DNA from: Prevotellaceae bacterium
GTDB taxonomy: Bacteria > Bacteroidota > Bacteroidia > Bacteroidales > Bacteroidaceae
Length of the DNA stretch: 47,852 nt
Direction of reading: 5' to 3'
Assembly (NCBI GenBank): GCA_028726625.1
Contig: JAQYPT010000048.1
Coordinates: forward strand, 1-47,852
Below, piece after piece: positions 9,194 to 17,473 of the stretch. Position 1 is the first letter of the stretch, and each line of letters starts with the position of its first letter. A program made the translations under genes and the position numbers. The notes below the pieces were generated by a model. The model was given only the letters and a program-made list of their open reading frames with translations. It did not search any database and had not been told where the DNA came from.

Positions 9194-10408
9194 ATGATGA
9201 AAAAACACATATTGCTGGCGTGCATGATCCTTACAGGATTAACAGCATGCAATGAACAAAAAGAAATAAAGATGGGAAGCTATGCATACGATGCCCAGTT
9301 CTTAAAAGATCACGGCATCAAATACGTGGAGTTAAAATCAAAAGATGGAAGTGCAAAAGTAATGGTCGTTCCCTCTTGGCAAGGCCGTGTGGTGACCACG
9401 TCTGCTGCTGGTGATGAAGGCAACAGTTACGGTTGGATCAACTACCGTTTCATTGAGGCTGGGAAACAAAGCGACCAGTTCAACCCTGTGGGTGGTGAAG
9501 AACGCTTCTGGCTGGGTCCTGAAGGCGGACCATACTCCTTATACTTTGCGAATGGCAAAGAGCAGATTTATGACAACTGGAAAGTTCCTGCCGTCATCGA
9601 CACCGAAACCTTTGATGTCGTAGAGAACAATGATACAGTCATTCAGTTCAAGAAAAGTACGTCGGTCAAAAATGCCACTGGGACAGTTTTCGACCTAGAT
9701 ATCCACCGGAGAGTTGCGCTGTTATCCAAAACATCGATTGAACAACGGTTGGGTATTACGTTTCCTGCTGATGCCAAACTCGTGGCATACGAAAGTCTGA
9801 ACAAGATTACCAATACCGGCAAGGAAGCATGGACGAAGAAGAATGGATTGATATCCATCTGGATGTTAAGCCACTTCAATCCAACGCCAACAACAACGGT
9901 ATTTATTCCATTCAATGAAAATGCCGAAGGCAAGATTGTCAACGATGAGTATTTTGGCAAGATTCCGACCGATCGCTTGAAAACAAAAGATGGCATGCTG
10001 TATTTTAAAATAGACGGCAAGTTGCGTTCGAAGCTGGGCATTCCCCCGATGCGCTCAAAGGGTTTATGCTGCAGTTACGACTCAGAAAAGAAAGTGCTGA
10101 CCATCTTGCGTTGCAACATGCCAGAAAAGCCAGGAGCCTATCTCAACGGGCAGTGGGGAAAACAAGACGACCCCTTTGCTGGAGACATGCTGAACGCCTA
10201 TAACGACGGTCCTGTAGAAGATGGTTCCATCATGGGGCCCTTCTACGAAATTGAGACCTCATCGCCTGGTGCAGAACTGACTGTGAACGAATCGCTTCTT
10301 CACAAGCAGGAAACCTTCCACATCCAAGCAGAGGAAGCCATCCTCAACCCGATTGTCGAAAAGCTCTTTGGTGTCAATCTGGAAACCATCAAAAGTCAAT
10401 TTCAATAA
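9194..10408 (+). CDS. Lipoprotein, galactose-mutarotase-like (DUF6786-type)
   Basis: About 404 residues from the ATG at 9194. A longer frame opening with TTG at 9158 overlaps the hairpin and lacks a signal peptide, so the ATG is preferred. Residues 1-19 form a lipoprotein signal (ILTGLTAC, lipid Cys19). The rest is beta-rich. WQGRVVTTSAAGDEGNSYGW and GGEERFWLGPEGGPYSLYF look like aldose 1-epimerase-type sugar-binding strands, and the protein resembles the DUF6786 family as I remember it. If it is a mutarotase-like protein, it could interconvert or bind free arabinose anomers in the periplasm. I cannot assign a reaction. It sits between fucI and susC and is separated from each by a hairpin. 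Confidence 0.6.
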   Translation: MMKKHILLACMILTGLTACNEQKEIKMGSYAYDAQFLKDHGIKYVELKSKDGSAKVMVVPSWQGRVVTTSAAGDEGNSYGWINYRFIEAGKQSDQFNPVGGEERFWLGPEGGPYSLYFANGKEQIYDNWKVPAVIDTETFDVVENNDTVIQFKKSTSVKNATGTVFDLDIHRRVALLSKTSIEQRLGITFPADAKLVAYESLNKITNTGKEAWTKKNGLISIWMLSHFNPTPTTTVFIPFNENAEGKIVNDEYFGKIPTDRLKTKDGMLYFKIDGKLRSKLGIPPMRSKGLCCSYDSEKKVLTILRCNMPEKPGAYLNGQWGKQDDPFAGDMLNAYNDGPVEDGSIMGPFYEIETSSPGAELTVNESLLHKQETFHIQAEEAILNPIVEKLFGVNLETIKSQFQ

Positions 10409-10417
10409 CTATGTTAT

Positions 10418-10448
10418 AGAAGGGCTCTTCCGGACAAAGAGTCCTTCT
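10418..10448 (+). terminator. Hairpin between the mutarotase-like gene and susC-type gene
   Basis: AGAAGGGCTCTT (10418-10429) pairs with 10437-10448 over 12 bp including one G-U pair, with a 7-nt loop. It lies 38 bp before the SusC start codon, and may attenuate or process the transcript. No TAnnTTTG promoter is visible between it and the SusC start. Confidence 0.6.
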
Positions 10449-10486
10449 CTAAAAAGCTTCATCAAATCAAATAATACCAACACAAT

Positions 10487-13400
10487 ATGAGATATATAAA
10501 AAGAAGCGGAGTCATTGCAATTCTTATTTTGACAGGTTTGTTCCTACCAAACAGTATGACAGTGGGGGCTACCGGCACACTAGATGGTTCTCAACCAGGA
10601 AATGCGAGCCAGCAGACGAACCAACAACAAAAATTTGTTAGCGGAAACGTAGCAGATGCAGAAACACAAGAACCTCTCATTGGCGTTAGCATCAAAATAA
10701 GAGGAACGAACATCGCTGCAATCACTGACGCAAACGGGCATTACCAGATACAACTTCGAACAAGCCAAGACATCTTGATCTTCTCCTATATCGGAAAAAA
10801 AACAGTTGAGATACGCACCAATGGCAGGGCAAGGTTGGATGTAGTGATGGAGAATGATGAAAATACACTCTCTGATGTCGTAATTTACACGGGATATCTA
10901 ACCCAGAAGAAAGCCGATTTGACGGGGTCTGTAGCCATTGCCAATCAAGCTGATATTGCTAGAGGAAACTCAGCGAATGCCATGAAAGGACTTCAGGGGA
11001 AAATGGCTGGCGTACAGATTACGACCAATGGCGGCAATCCTGCTGAAAGTGTCAACATCCAGATCAGAGGACTTTCATCACTGTCGGGAGGTATCAAGCC
11101 CCTCATCGTCTTGGACGGAATGCCAACAGAGGGGCTAAACCTTCGTGACATTAATGCAGGTGACATTGAGTCTATTCAAGTATTAAAAGATGCAGCTTCA
11201 GCCAGCATCTATGGGGCAAGAGCTTCTGGCGGTGTTGTTCTGATTCAAACCAAGAAAGGCAAGCAAGGCAAAACAACGATAGAATATCATGGAAGTGTTT
11301 CTTCCAACACCGTCATCAACAAACCAAAGCTGATGAATGCTGTAGAATATGGTACAGCCGAATTCAGGGCACAGGCCTACGACGAGAAAGTGTACGGAAC
11401 CGCCATGTCGTTACCTACAACTTATGACTTTCTATGGCACAGAGATGCGAACGGTTATGCCAGTCTTGATGCTGCCACACCGGCAGAATGGCTCACACCT
11501 GACAAGGAAGTACCCGGCACAAACACGGACTGGATGGATAAAATTTTTAGAACAGCAGTATCGACAAACCATCAACTAACCATTTCTTCAGGAAACGACA
11601 AGAGTCGCAGCTTGTTCTCATTGGGTTATTTCAATAACCAGGGAACACAGATCCATACGTTCTTCAAGAAATATTCCATCAGAGCCAACTCTGAATATAA
11701 CTTGTTGCAAAACCATTTGAAAATAGGAGAAAATTTGGCGGTATCGTATCTACAATATCGCGGCCAAAACGAGACACGCTGGGCTATGATCAATCCCCCC
11801 GCAGTACCAGTCTATGACAAAGACGGAAACTGGGCAGGAGCTGCGGGCTTTGACGATTTCAGCAATCCCGTTCGCTTATTGGAAATGAACAAAAACAATG
11901 TCAACAACTACGTCAAAATTATCGGAAACATTTTCCTTGACCTCAATCTATGGAAAGGCTTGTCTGCCAGGACTCAGTTTGGCATAGACTATGGTAACGC
12001 TTACAGCAGGACCATTGATGGTATCTGGTCGGAGACAGGTGGAAGAAGCAGCGATGGCGAGAACTATGTGGGCAACAGCCAGTCACACCCACTCAACTAT
12101 GTATGGACCAACACACTGACATATAACTTTACCAACGAGCAGCACGATCTAACAGCTCTCGTAGGACAGGAAAGCACTAGATACGTTCAAGAAGGATTTT
12201 CTGCTCGTCGAGAAGGCGTATACCTAGAGGACCGTGACTTTGCCCATATCGGTGTGACAACTGGCAAAAAATATTCTTTAGGAAGTTCGGCAGACGAATA
12301 TACCTACTTATCTTATTTCGGTAAGATCAACTACGTCTATGCAGGCAAATATCTTGCTTCTGCCACCATTCGTCGTGACGGTTCTTCCTTGTTCGGTGCG
12401 TCAAATCGTTGGGGAACCTTCCCGGCATTCTCTTTGGGATGGCGACTGAAAGACGAAAAATTCATGGAAAACGCTACGTTTGTATCCAACTTGAAACTTC
12501 GTGCCAGTTATGGCACCAATGGTAGCGTGCAAGGACTACCTAGAGGATATACAACGACACCGTTCACACCCGACTATTTTGACACCTCTTATCCTATCAA
12601 AGGGAATGAGAATGGGCATTTGGAATCGGGATACAGAAGACTGTGGCTAGGTAATCCTGACTTGAAATGGGAAACCACCACACAGACTGATCTGGGCATT
12701 GATTTCGGATTTTTCAATCAAAGATTAACGGGGTCGCTGGAATACTATTTCAAGAAAACCAAGGATATTTTGGTTCAGACACCCTATATTGCAGCAATGG
12801 GAGAAGGCGGTGAGCCTTGGATCAACGGTGCCAGCATGAACAACCGAGGAATGGAAATGGAACTCACGTTCAGAAACAAACAAGGTTCTGCTTTTGAATA
12901 CGAGATTTCTGCCAACATAGGCACCTATAAAACAAAGCTGACAAGCCTTCCATCAAATGTTATCAACAAATATCCTGGTGACGGCATGAGAGATTTCGTA
13001 TTGGACAAGACTCCCAATATCTTCTACGGTATGGTAGCCGATGGTATATTCAAGACACAGGAAGAAGTTGACAGACATGCCGAACAACCAGGAAAAGCCA
13101 TTGGCAGAATCAGATACAAGGATTTAGATGGTGATGGCGTCATCAACGAACTCTATGACAGAACTTATATTGGCATTGCTGACCCTGACTTCTTCGGTGG
13201 GCTGAATGTTGACTTGCGCTACCATAACTTTGACCTGAATGTGTTCTTCCAAGGCGTATTCGGTAACATGGTAGACAATGTTTGGAAACGAGAGAGCGAC
13301 CTTTGGAATATCTCAGTCCCTAAGGGGAAGAACCACCCTGTGAGGTTATTGGATGCATGGTCATTTGACAATCCAGACTCAGACATTCCAGCCATCACCA

Positions 13401-13678
13401 ACCAAACGGTAAATAACGAGAATAGATTCTCTACCTATTACATTGAAAACGGGTCGTATCTCAAACTAAGGAATATAGAACTGGGATATACAATACCTCA
13501 TCATGCATTACAAAAACTTTTCGTCAAAGAACTGAGACTTTACGCCAATGCACGGAATGTCTTTACATTGAAGAAATCTTGGGGAAATGATCGTTATACC
13601 AGCTTTGACCCAGAGATGCCTGGCTATGGCTATCTACAGCCATTTTCTCTTACATTTGGCATTAACTTAAAATTCTAA
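10487..13678 (+). CDS. SusC-like TonB-dependent outer-membrane transporter (first pair)
   Basis: A 1063-residue SusC/RagA-family transporter that imports oligosaccharides across the outer membrane using TonB energy. It has an N-terminal signal peptide (about 1-30), a carboxypeptidase-D-like regulatory domain (about 50-130, from KFVSGNVADAETQEPLIGVSI), a plug domain (about 140-260, containing GVQITTNGGNPAESVNIQIRG and ILKDA-type VLKDAASASIYGARA) and a 22-strand barrel ending in a C-terminal aromatic pattern (LTFGINLKF). Its partner SusD starts 9 bp after its stop. Placement between fucI and the GH183 gene suggests D-arabinan fragments as cargo. Confidence 0.95.
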   Translation: MRYIKRSGVIAILILTGLFLPNSMTVGATGTLDGSQPGNASQQTNQQQKFVSGNVADAETQEPLIGVSIKIRGTNIAAITDANGHYQIQLRTSQDILIFSYIGKKTVEIRTNGRARLDVVMENDENTLSDVVIYTGYLTQKKADLTGSVAIANQADIARGNSANAMKGLQGKMAGVQITTNGGNPAESVNIQIRGLSSLSGGIKPLIVLDGMPTEGLNLRDINAGDIESIQVLKDAASASIYGARASGGVVLIQTKKGKQGKTTIEYHGSVSSNTVINKPKLMNAVEYGTAEFRAQAYDEKVYGTAMSLPTTYDFLWHRDANGYASLDAATPAEWLTPDKEVPGTNTDWMDKIFRTAVSTNHQLTISSGNDKSRSLFSLGYFNNQGTQIHTFFKKYSIRANSEYNLLQNHLKIGENLAVSYLQYRGQNETRWAMINPPAVPVYDKDGNWAGAAGFDDFSNPVRLLEMNKNNVNNYVKIIGNIFLDLNLWKGLSARTQFGIDYGNAYSRTIDGIWSETGGRSSDGENYVGNSQSHPLNYVWTNTLTYNFTNEQHDLTALVGQESTRYVQEGFSARREGVYLEDRDFAHIGVTTGKKYSLGSSADEYTYLSYFGKINYVYAGKYLASATIRRDGSSLFGASNRWGTFPAFSLGWRLKDEKFMENATFVSNLKLRASYGTNGSVQGLPRGYTTTPFTPDYFDTSYPIKGNENGHLESGYRRLWLGNPDLKWETTTQTDLGIDFGFFNQRLTGSLEYYFKKTKDILVQTPYIAAMGEGGEPWINGASMNNRGMEMELTFRNKQGSAFEYEISANIGTYKTKLTSLPSNVINKYPGDGMRDFVLDKTPNIFYGMVADGIFKTQEEVDRHAEQPGKAIGRIRYKDLDGDGVINELYDRTYIGIADPDFFGGLNVDLRYHNFDLNVFFQGVFGNMVDNVWKRESDLWNISVPKGKNHPVRLLDAWSFDNPDSDIPAITNQTVNNENRFSTYYIENGSYLKLRNIELGYTIPHHALQKLFVKELRLYANARNVFTLKKSWGNDRYTSFDPEMPGYGYLQPFSLTFGINLKF

Positions 13679-13687
13679 TATAACAAT

Positions 13688-15496
13688 ATGAAAAAAATAA
13701 TCTTCATGATAGCAATGATATCCAGCATAATTGGACTCTGTAGTTGTACCGATTATCTGGATGTCAATCCCAAGCAGATGTTGGACGACAACCTACTGAA
13801 CAAGCCCGAAGATGTCGATGGTTTTGTAACCGCTGCCTACGCCAGAATAACGGATATTCCTTCTTGGGACTCTCCTTTTGCCCCATGGTGGTCTGGCTCC
13901 ATGCGCTCTGACGACTCCTATAAAGGTGGTGGCGGCACTTGGGATGGAGGAGACGGCTGGGGATACATGGAAACCTTTGTAAACCTCACACCCAACGGGT
14001 GGCCACTCGATTATCCCTGGTATGTCTCCTATCAAATCATCCAACGTTGTAACACCGCTTTACAGAAGTTGGAGGGAGTTACTGCCGATGTCTTTCCTGC
14101 TGTAGACAGCCGTAGGGGTGAAATGTTATTTTTGCGCTCGTTTGTCTATTTCAGATTGAAAGAATTCTTCAAGTATATACCGTATATCGATGAGAGTGTG
14201 AAAGGAACCTCTGCAGACTTTGAGGCTATCCCCAATAGAGATAAAGCGAAAGAAAACGATCAATACCTGTGGGAACATATCTTGACGGACTTCAAAAAAG
14301 CTGAAGAACTGCTCCCAATAACACAAGAAGACAAAGGGCGCATCACCAAAAATGCAGCTACGGCAATGGTGGCTAGAATCTTGATGTTTATGGCCTATGA
14401 GCAAGACGACAGACACCAGGTCGTTAACATCAATAAGGAACGTTTGCAAGAAGCACTCACCTATCTGAATAAATTGACAGACCAAGAAGGTGGGGTACTG
14501 GACTTGTGCAATGACTTCGGAACAAATTTTGTTTCAGAATCTGACAATTTAACCAAGGAATCCATTTGGGAAATACAATATTCCATCAATGATGACAGCC
14601 GAACTGGAGGCAAAATTAATCGTAGCGAAGGATTGAACCATCCATGGCAATGGGGCGGGTTCCAATGTTGTGACTTCCATCATGTGAGCTATACCATGGG
14701 CAATGCATTTAAGACAGGGTCTGATGGCCTACCCATGTTTGATACCTATAACAATGACTCGTATGGTGACTACATCAAGGGGGCAAACGGTGAAGATGAC
14801 AAGACCAAGATAGACCGTGGTAATAAAGCCTACTTTGACAAGTATACTTTCGACCCTCGGTTTAGTCATACAATCTGTGCACCAGGGCAGCCCTGGAAAT
14901 ATGATCCTAACTTGATATTTAAGAGTCAGGGTATCAGAAATGGAGCTGAATATGGCTATTTGAAATCACTGAAAGAACTGCCAAATCCCAAATGTGAATG
15001 CTTGCTGTATGATGGTTGGCAGTTCAATTCCATGAACAAACGTATGATTAGGTATGACGAGGTTATCCTATGGAAAGCAGAAGTGCTGATTCAACTAGAC
15101 AGATGGGATGAAGCTCTCCCCCTAATTAACAAAATCAGAACACGTGCAGCCAACAGTACAAGTCATTTGAAAGATGTAAATGGGAGGTACATTCTTAATT
15201 ACAAATGTGAAACATATAAGCCCGGAGTGAACTGCACTTGGGACAAAGACTTTGCGTGGAAAGCTTTACAATGGGAAAACCGTCTAGAAATGGCTTGTGA
15301 AGGACGTAGATTTTTCGACTTACAGCGTTGGGGAATCTTAGAAAGTACAATGAATAAATATTTTGCCATTGAGAAGAACAGATTCTCTTGGATGCAAAAT
15401 GCAAGATTCACCGCTGGTCGGGATGAATACTTCCCTATCCCTCAACCACAAATGAAATGGACAAAAGGGAACTATGTTCAAAATCCTGGTTATTAA
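13688..15496 (+). CDS. SusD-like surface glycan-binding lipoprotein (first pair)
   Basis: A 602-residue RagB/SusD-family lipoprotein that caps the SusC barrel and binds glycan at the cell surface. A lipoprotein signal ends at Cys20 (GLCSC). The family opening DYLDVNPK follows, with TPR-like helices in the N-terminal half and the typical C-terminal region (WENRLEMACEGRRFFDLQRWG and ending near PQMKWTKGNYVQNPGY). The protein contains many Trp and Gly residues around 65-110 that could form the sugar platform. It is close behind its SusC and 16 bp ahead of the small lipoprotein start. Confidence 0.95.
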   Translation: MKKIIFMIAMISSIIGLCSCTDYLDVNPKQMLDDNLLNKPEDVDGFVTAAYARITDIPSWDSPFAPWWSGSMRSDDSYKGGGGTWDGGDGWGYMETFVNLTPNGWPLDYPWYVSYQIIQRCNTALQKLEGVTADVFPAVDSRRGEMLFLRSFVYFRLKEFFKYIPYIDESVKGTSADFEAIPNRDKAKENDQYLWEHILTDFKKAEELLPITQEDKGRITKNAATAMVARILMFMAYEQDDRHQVVNINKERLQEALTYLNKLTDQEGGVLDLCNDFGTNFVSESDNLTKESIWEIQYSINDDSRTGGKINRSEGLNHPWQWGGFQCCDFHHVSYTMGNAFKTGSDGLPMFDTYNNDSYGDYIKGANGEDDKTKIDRGNKAYFDKYTFDPRFSHTICAPGQPWKYDPNLIFKSQGIRNGAEYGYLKSLKELPNPKCECLLYDGWQFNSMNKRMIRYDEVILWKAEVLIQLDRWDEALPLINKIRTRAANSTSHLKDVNGRYILNYKCETYKPGVNCTWDKDFAWKALQWENRLEMACEGRRFFDLQRWGILESTMNKYFAIEKNRFSWMQNARFTAGRDEYFPIPQPQMKWTKGNYVQNPGY

Positions 15497-15512
15497 TTTA
15501 AGAGGTAAAATT

Positions 15513-15926
15513 ATGAAAGATAAGAAAATAAAATATCTGTGTGCCTTGTTTGCAATCTTACTGATGGCGAGTTGCTATGATAGGGATATCATTGACAGTA
15601 AAGAATTTAATCACTTCATGCCACCTGTTGAAAATGTAACCCTTCAAGATGCAGACAACAGTGTAACGCTCTCATGGATTGTCCCTACAGATATTCCAGA
15701 AGAGATTGTAAGGCCAGCAAGAATTGAAATACAAGTAGTTGAAAATGGTATCTATAGACAAAAGGTCACTTTGAGTGAAACGGACCCGAGCCATGCTGAC
15801 ATCAAAGTTGAAGCCGGAAAGCCATACCGCTTCATCATTAAAATGGCCAGTTCTATCAAAAATGAAAATAGAGTGAAAGGAGAATCAGATCAAATCTATT
15901 CAAAAGGTGTCATCGTAACGAGATAA
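15513..15926 (+). CDS. Small lipoprotein with fibronectin III-like fold in SusE/F position
   Basis: A 138-residue protein from the ATG at 15513. An in-frame ATG at 15474 lies inside susD and precedes the signal peptide, so it is rejected. The lipoprotein signal ends at Cys21 (LLMASC). The remainder is one beta-sandwich-like domain with VENVTLQDADNSVTLSWIVP, a fibronectin type III-like opening. Genes directly after susCD often encode surface glycan-binding proteins, and this would be a one-domain version. I recognise no named family. A hairpin at 15956-15988 follows. Confidence 0.8.
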   Translation: MKDKKIKYLCALFAILLMASCYDRDIIDSKEFNHFMPPVENVTLQDADNSVTLSWIVPTDIPEEIVRPARIEIQVVENGIYRQKVTLSETDPSHADIKVEAGKPYRFIIKMASSIKNENRVKGESDQIYSKGVIVTR

Positions 15927-15955
15927 TCTGCGATTGTATCCGTGTACAGAGTTAG

Positions 15956-15988
15956 GTGGATAGCCTAGACACGAGATAGGCTATCCAC
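15956..15988 (+). terminator. Hairpin after the first SusCD block
   Basis: GTGGATAGCCTA (15956-15967) and its exact complement (15977-15988) form a 12-bp stem with a 9-nt loop, 30 bp after the small lipoprotein gene. It is followed by TATATAGAAAAAA rather than a T-run, so a role in RNA processing is as likely as full termination. Confidence 0.6.
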
Positions 15989-16044
15989 TATATAGAAAAA
16001 ACATTTGTCCAATTTCTTACTAAAATATAAACGATTATACGAAT

Positions 16045-17445
16045 ATGAAAAAATTCATACACCTTACATTTGGTATCGCCCTCTTTCTAGTTTCGTGCGG
16101 AAATTCAGAATTTGACACCTTGAAATGGTCTGAGGTGAAAGTATCAACGGTAGAGTCCACCCTTATACCCTCCATCGAAACAAAAGAAGTTACCGCTTCC
16201 ATACAGATAGATCCAATAGACGCTATCGATTATCTGGAAATATCCAAAGTGGGTGCAGACCCATACACAGATCGGATAGAGGGGAACAAGTTGACTTCTC
16301 CTTTCCAGTATACGTACCAATTAACAGAAAATGATCCTGAACAGTTTACTCTTGCAGTAGTGGCTTATTCTAAGGATGGGAGTAGGACACATCCACTTTT
16401 CCTAAAAATAGACAACAGGAAAGGTATGTTCATCAACAGCGTTACTCGTATCGCACGGGTAACAGGTACCCCCATGGCTGGAGAGACGTTCCCTTCACCC
16501 AACAAGACCTCTTCTACATGGAATGTAGGAGGGACAGACCTCGGTATTATTTGGGAAATGTCACCTGGCAAATACGGAATATTCTTTGGAGACACCTTCG
16601 GTGCAGATTTTAAACCCAACCCGACCGCTCCCGGCCCGAATGGCACATCATGGCGAAGCAACGTCTTGGCTTTCTCTGAAGATACTCAACTCGAAGACGG
16701 GCTGACTATCAGTAGTATGGCAGCTGATCGAAATGGTAGAGCCAGGGAAATTGTATATGGAGGTAAAGATGGGTCTGGATTTGGTGACTGGACCTCTATT
16801 CCTACTGCTGCCATCAGGGCAAATGGAACCGACTACGTACATTACATGAATATTAAGAACTGGGCTGGTTGGATAACCAATTACTCCAGTCTCTACAAAT
16901 CTAACAACAACGGGCAAACGTGGCGTAGGTGTACTAGCGTACGATTTTCAGAAAACAGTAACTTTGGACAAGCTGCCTATTTCAAAAAAGACGGTTATGT
17001 GTACATGGTTGGAACTCAAACAGGAAGGAATCATGCTGCTTATCTTGCCAGGTTCAAAGAATCTGACATAGAAACACAGGCCGCATACGAATACTGGGAT
17101 GGTAAAAGCAAGCAATGGGTTCGTGGTGACGAGAGCAGAGCCACTGTATTGATCCCCGGAACCGTTGGTGAAGCTTCACTCATCTATAACGAATCTTTCA
17201 AGAAATGGATCATTGCCTATTTTAATGAGGCACGCTACAACATTACCTTGAGATCTGCAGACCATATTACCGGTCCTTGGACAGAGCCTATCGAACTAGC
17301 TAGCGGCAGAGACTATGCGCAACTCTATGGTTCATTCTTTCACCCACTTTCTTCAAAGGGACGCAATCTATATTTTACCATGTCTATGTGGCTACCGTAC
17401 AACACCTTCCTCATGAAGGTGGAACTAGGAGGCATGGGCAACTAG
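16045..17445 (+). CDS. DUF4185 / GH183 lipoprotein, putative endo-D-arabinanase
   Basis: A 466-residue lipoprotein with lipid Cys18 (FLVSC), followed by GNSEFD, an acidic start that fits surface display. Residues about 20-120 form a beta-rich N-domain. The DUF4185 beta-propeller domain runs from about 125 to the end, with the family hallmark FFGDTFGAD (D183 in the GDTF motif, a candidate catalytic acid) and SWRSNVLAFSED. DUF4185 proteins were founded as family GH183, endo-alpha-D-arabinanases acting on mycobacterial arabinogalactan and lipoarabinomannan. By context this would be the outer-surface enzyme that makes the first cuts. Family membership is read from sequence. The substrate is inferred. 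Confidence 0.85.
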   Translation: MKKFIHLTFGIALFLVSCGNSEFDTLKWSEVKVSTVESTLIPSIETKEVTASIQIDPIDAIDYLEISKVGADPYTDRIEGNKLTSPFQYTYQLTENDPEQFTLAVVAYSKDGSRTHPLFLKIDNRKGMFINSVTRIARVTGTPMAGETFPSPNKTSSTWNVGGTDLGIIWEMSPGKYGIFFGDTFGADFKPNPTAPGPNGTSWRSNVLAFSEDTQLEDGLTISSMAADRNGRAREIVYGGKDGSGFGDWTSIPTAAIRANGTDYVHYMNIKNWAGWITNYSSLYKSNNNGQTWRRCTSVRFSENSNFGQAAYFKKDGYVYMVGTQTGRNHAAYLARFKESDIETQAAYEYWDGKSKQWVRGDESRATVLIPGTVGEASLIYNESFKKWIIAYFNEARYNITLRSADHITGPWTEPIELASGRDYAQLYGSFFHPLSSKGRNLYFTMSMWLPYNTFLMKVELGGMGN

Positions 17446-17473
17446 AAATATAATTTATAGGACAGGAAGGAAA

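Noticed and set aside
15474..15512. Upstream ATG for the small lipoprotein
   Set aside because: It lies inside susD and would put extra residues before a perfect lipoprotein signal.
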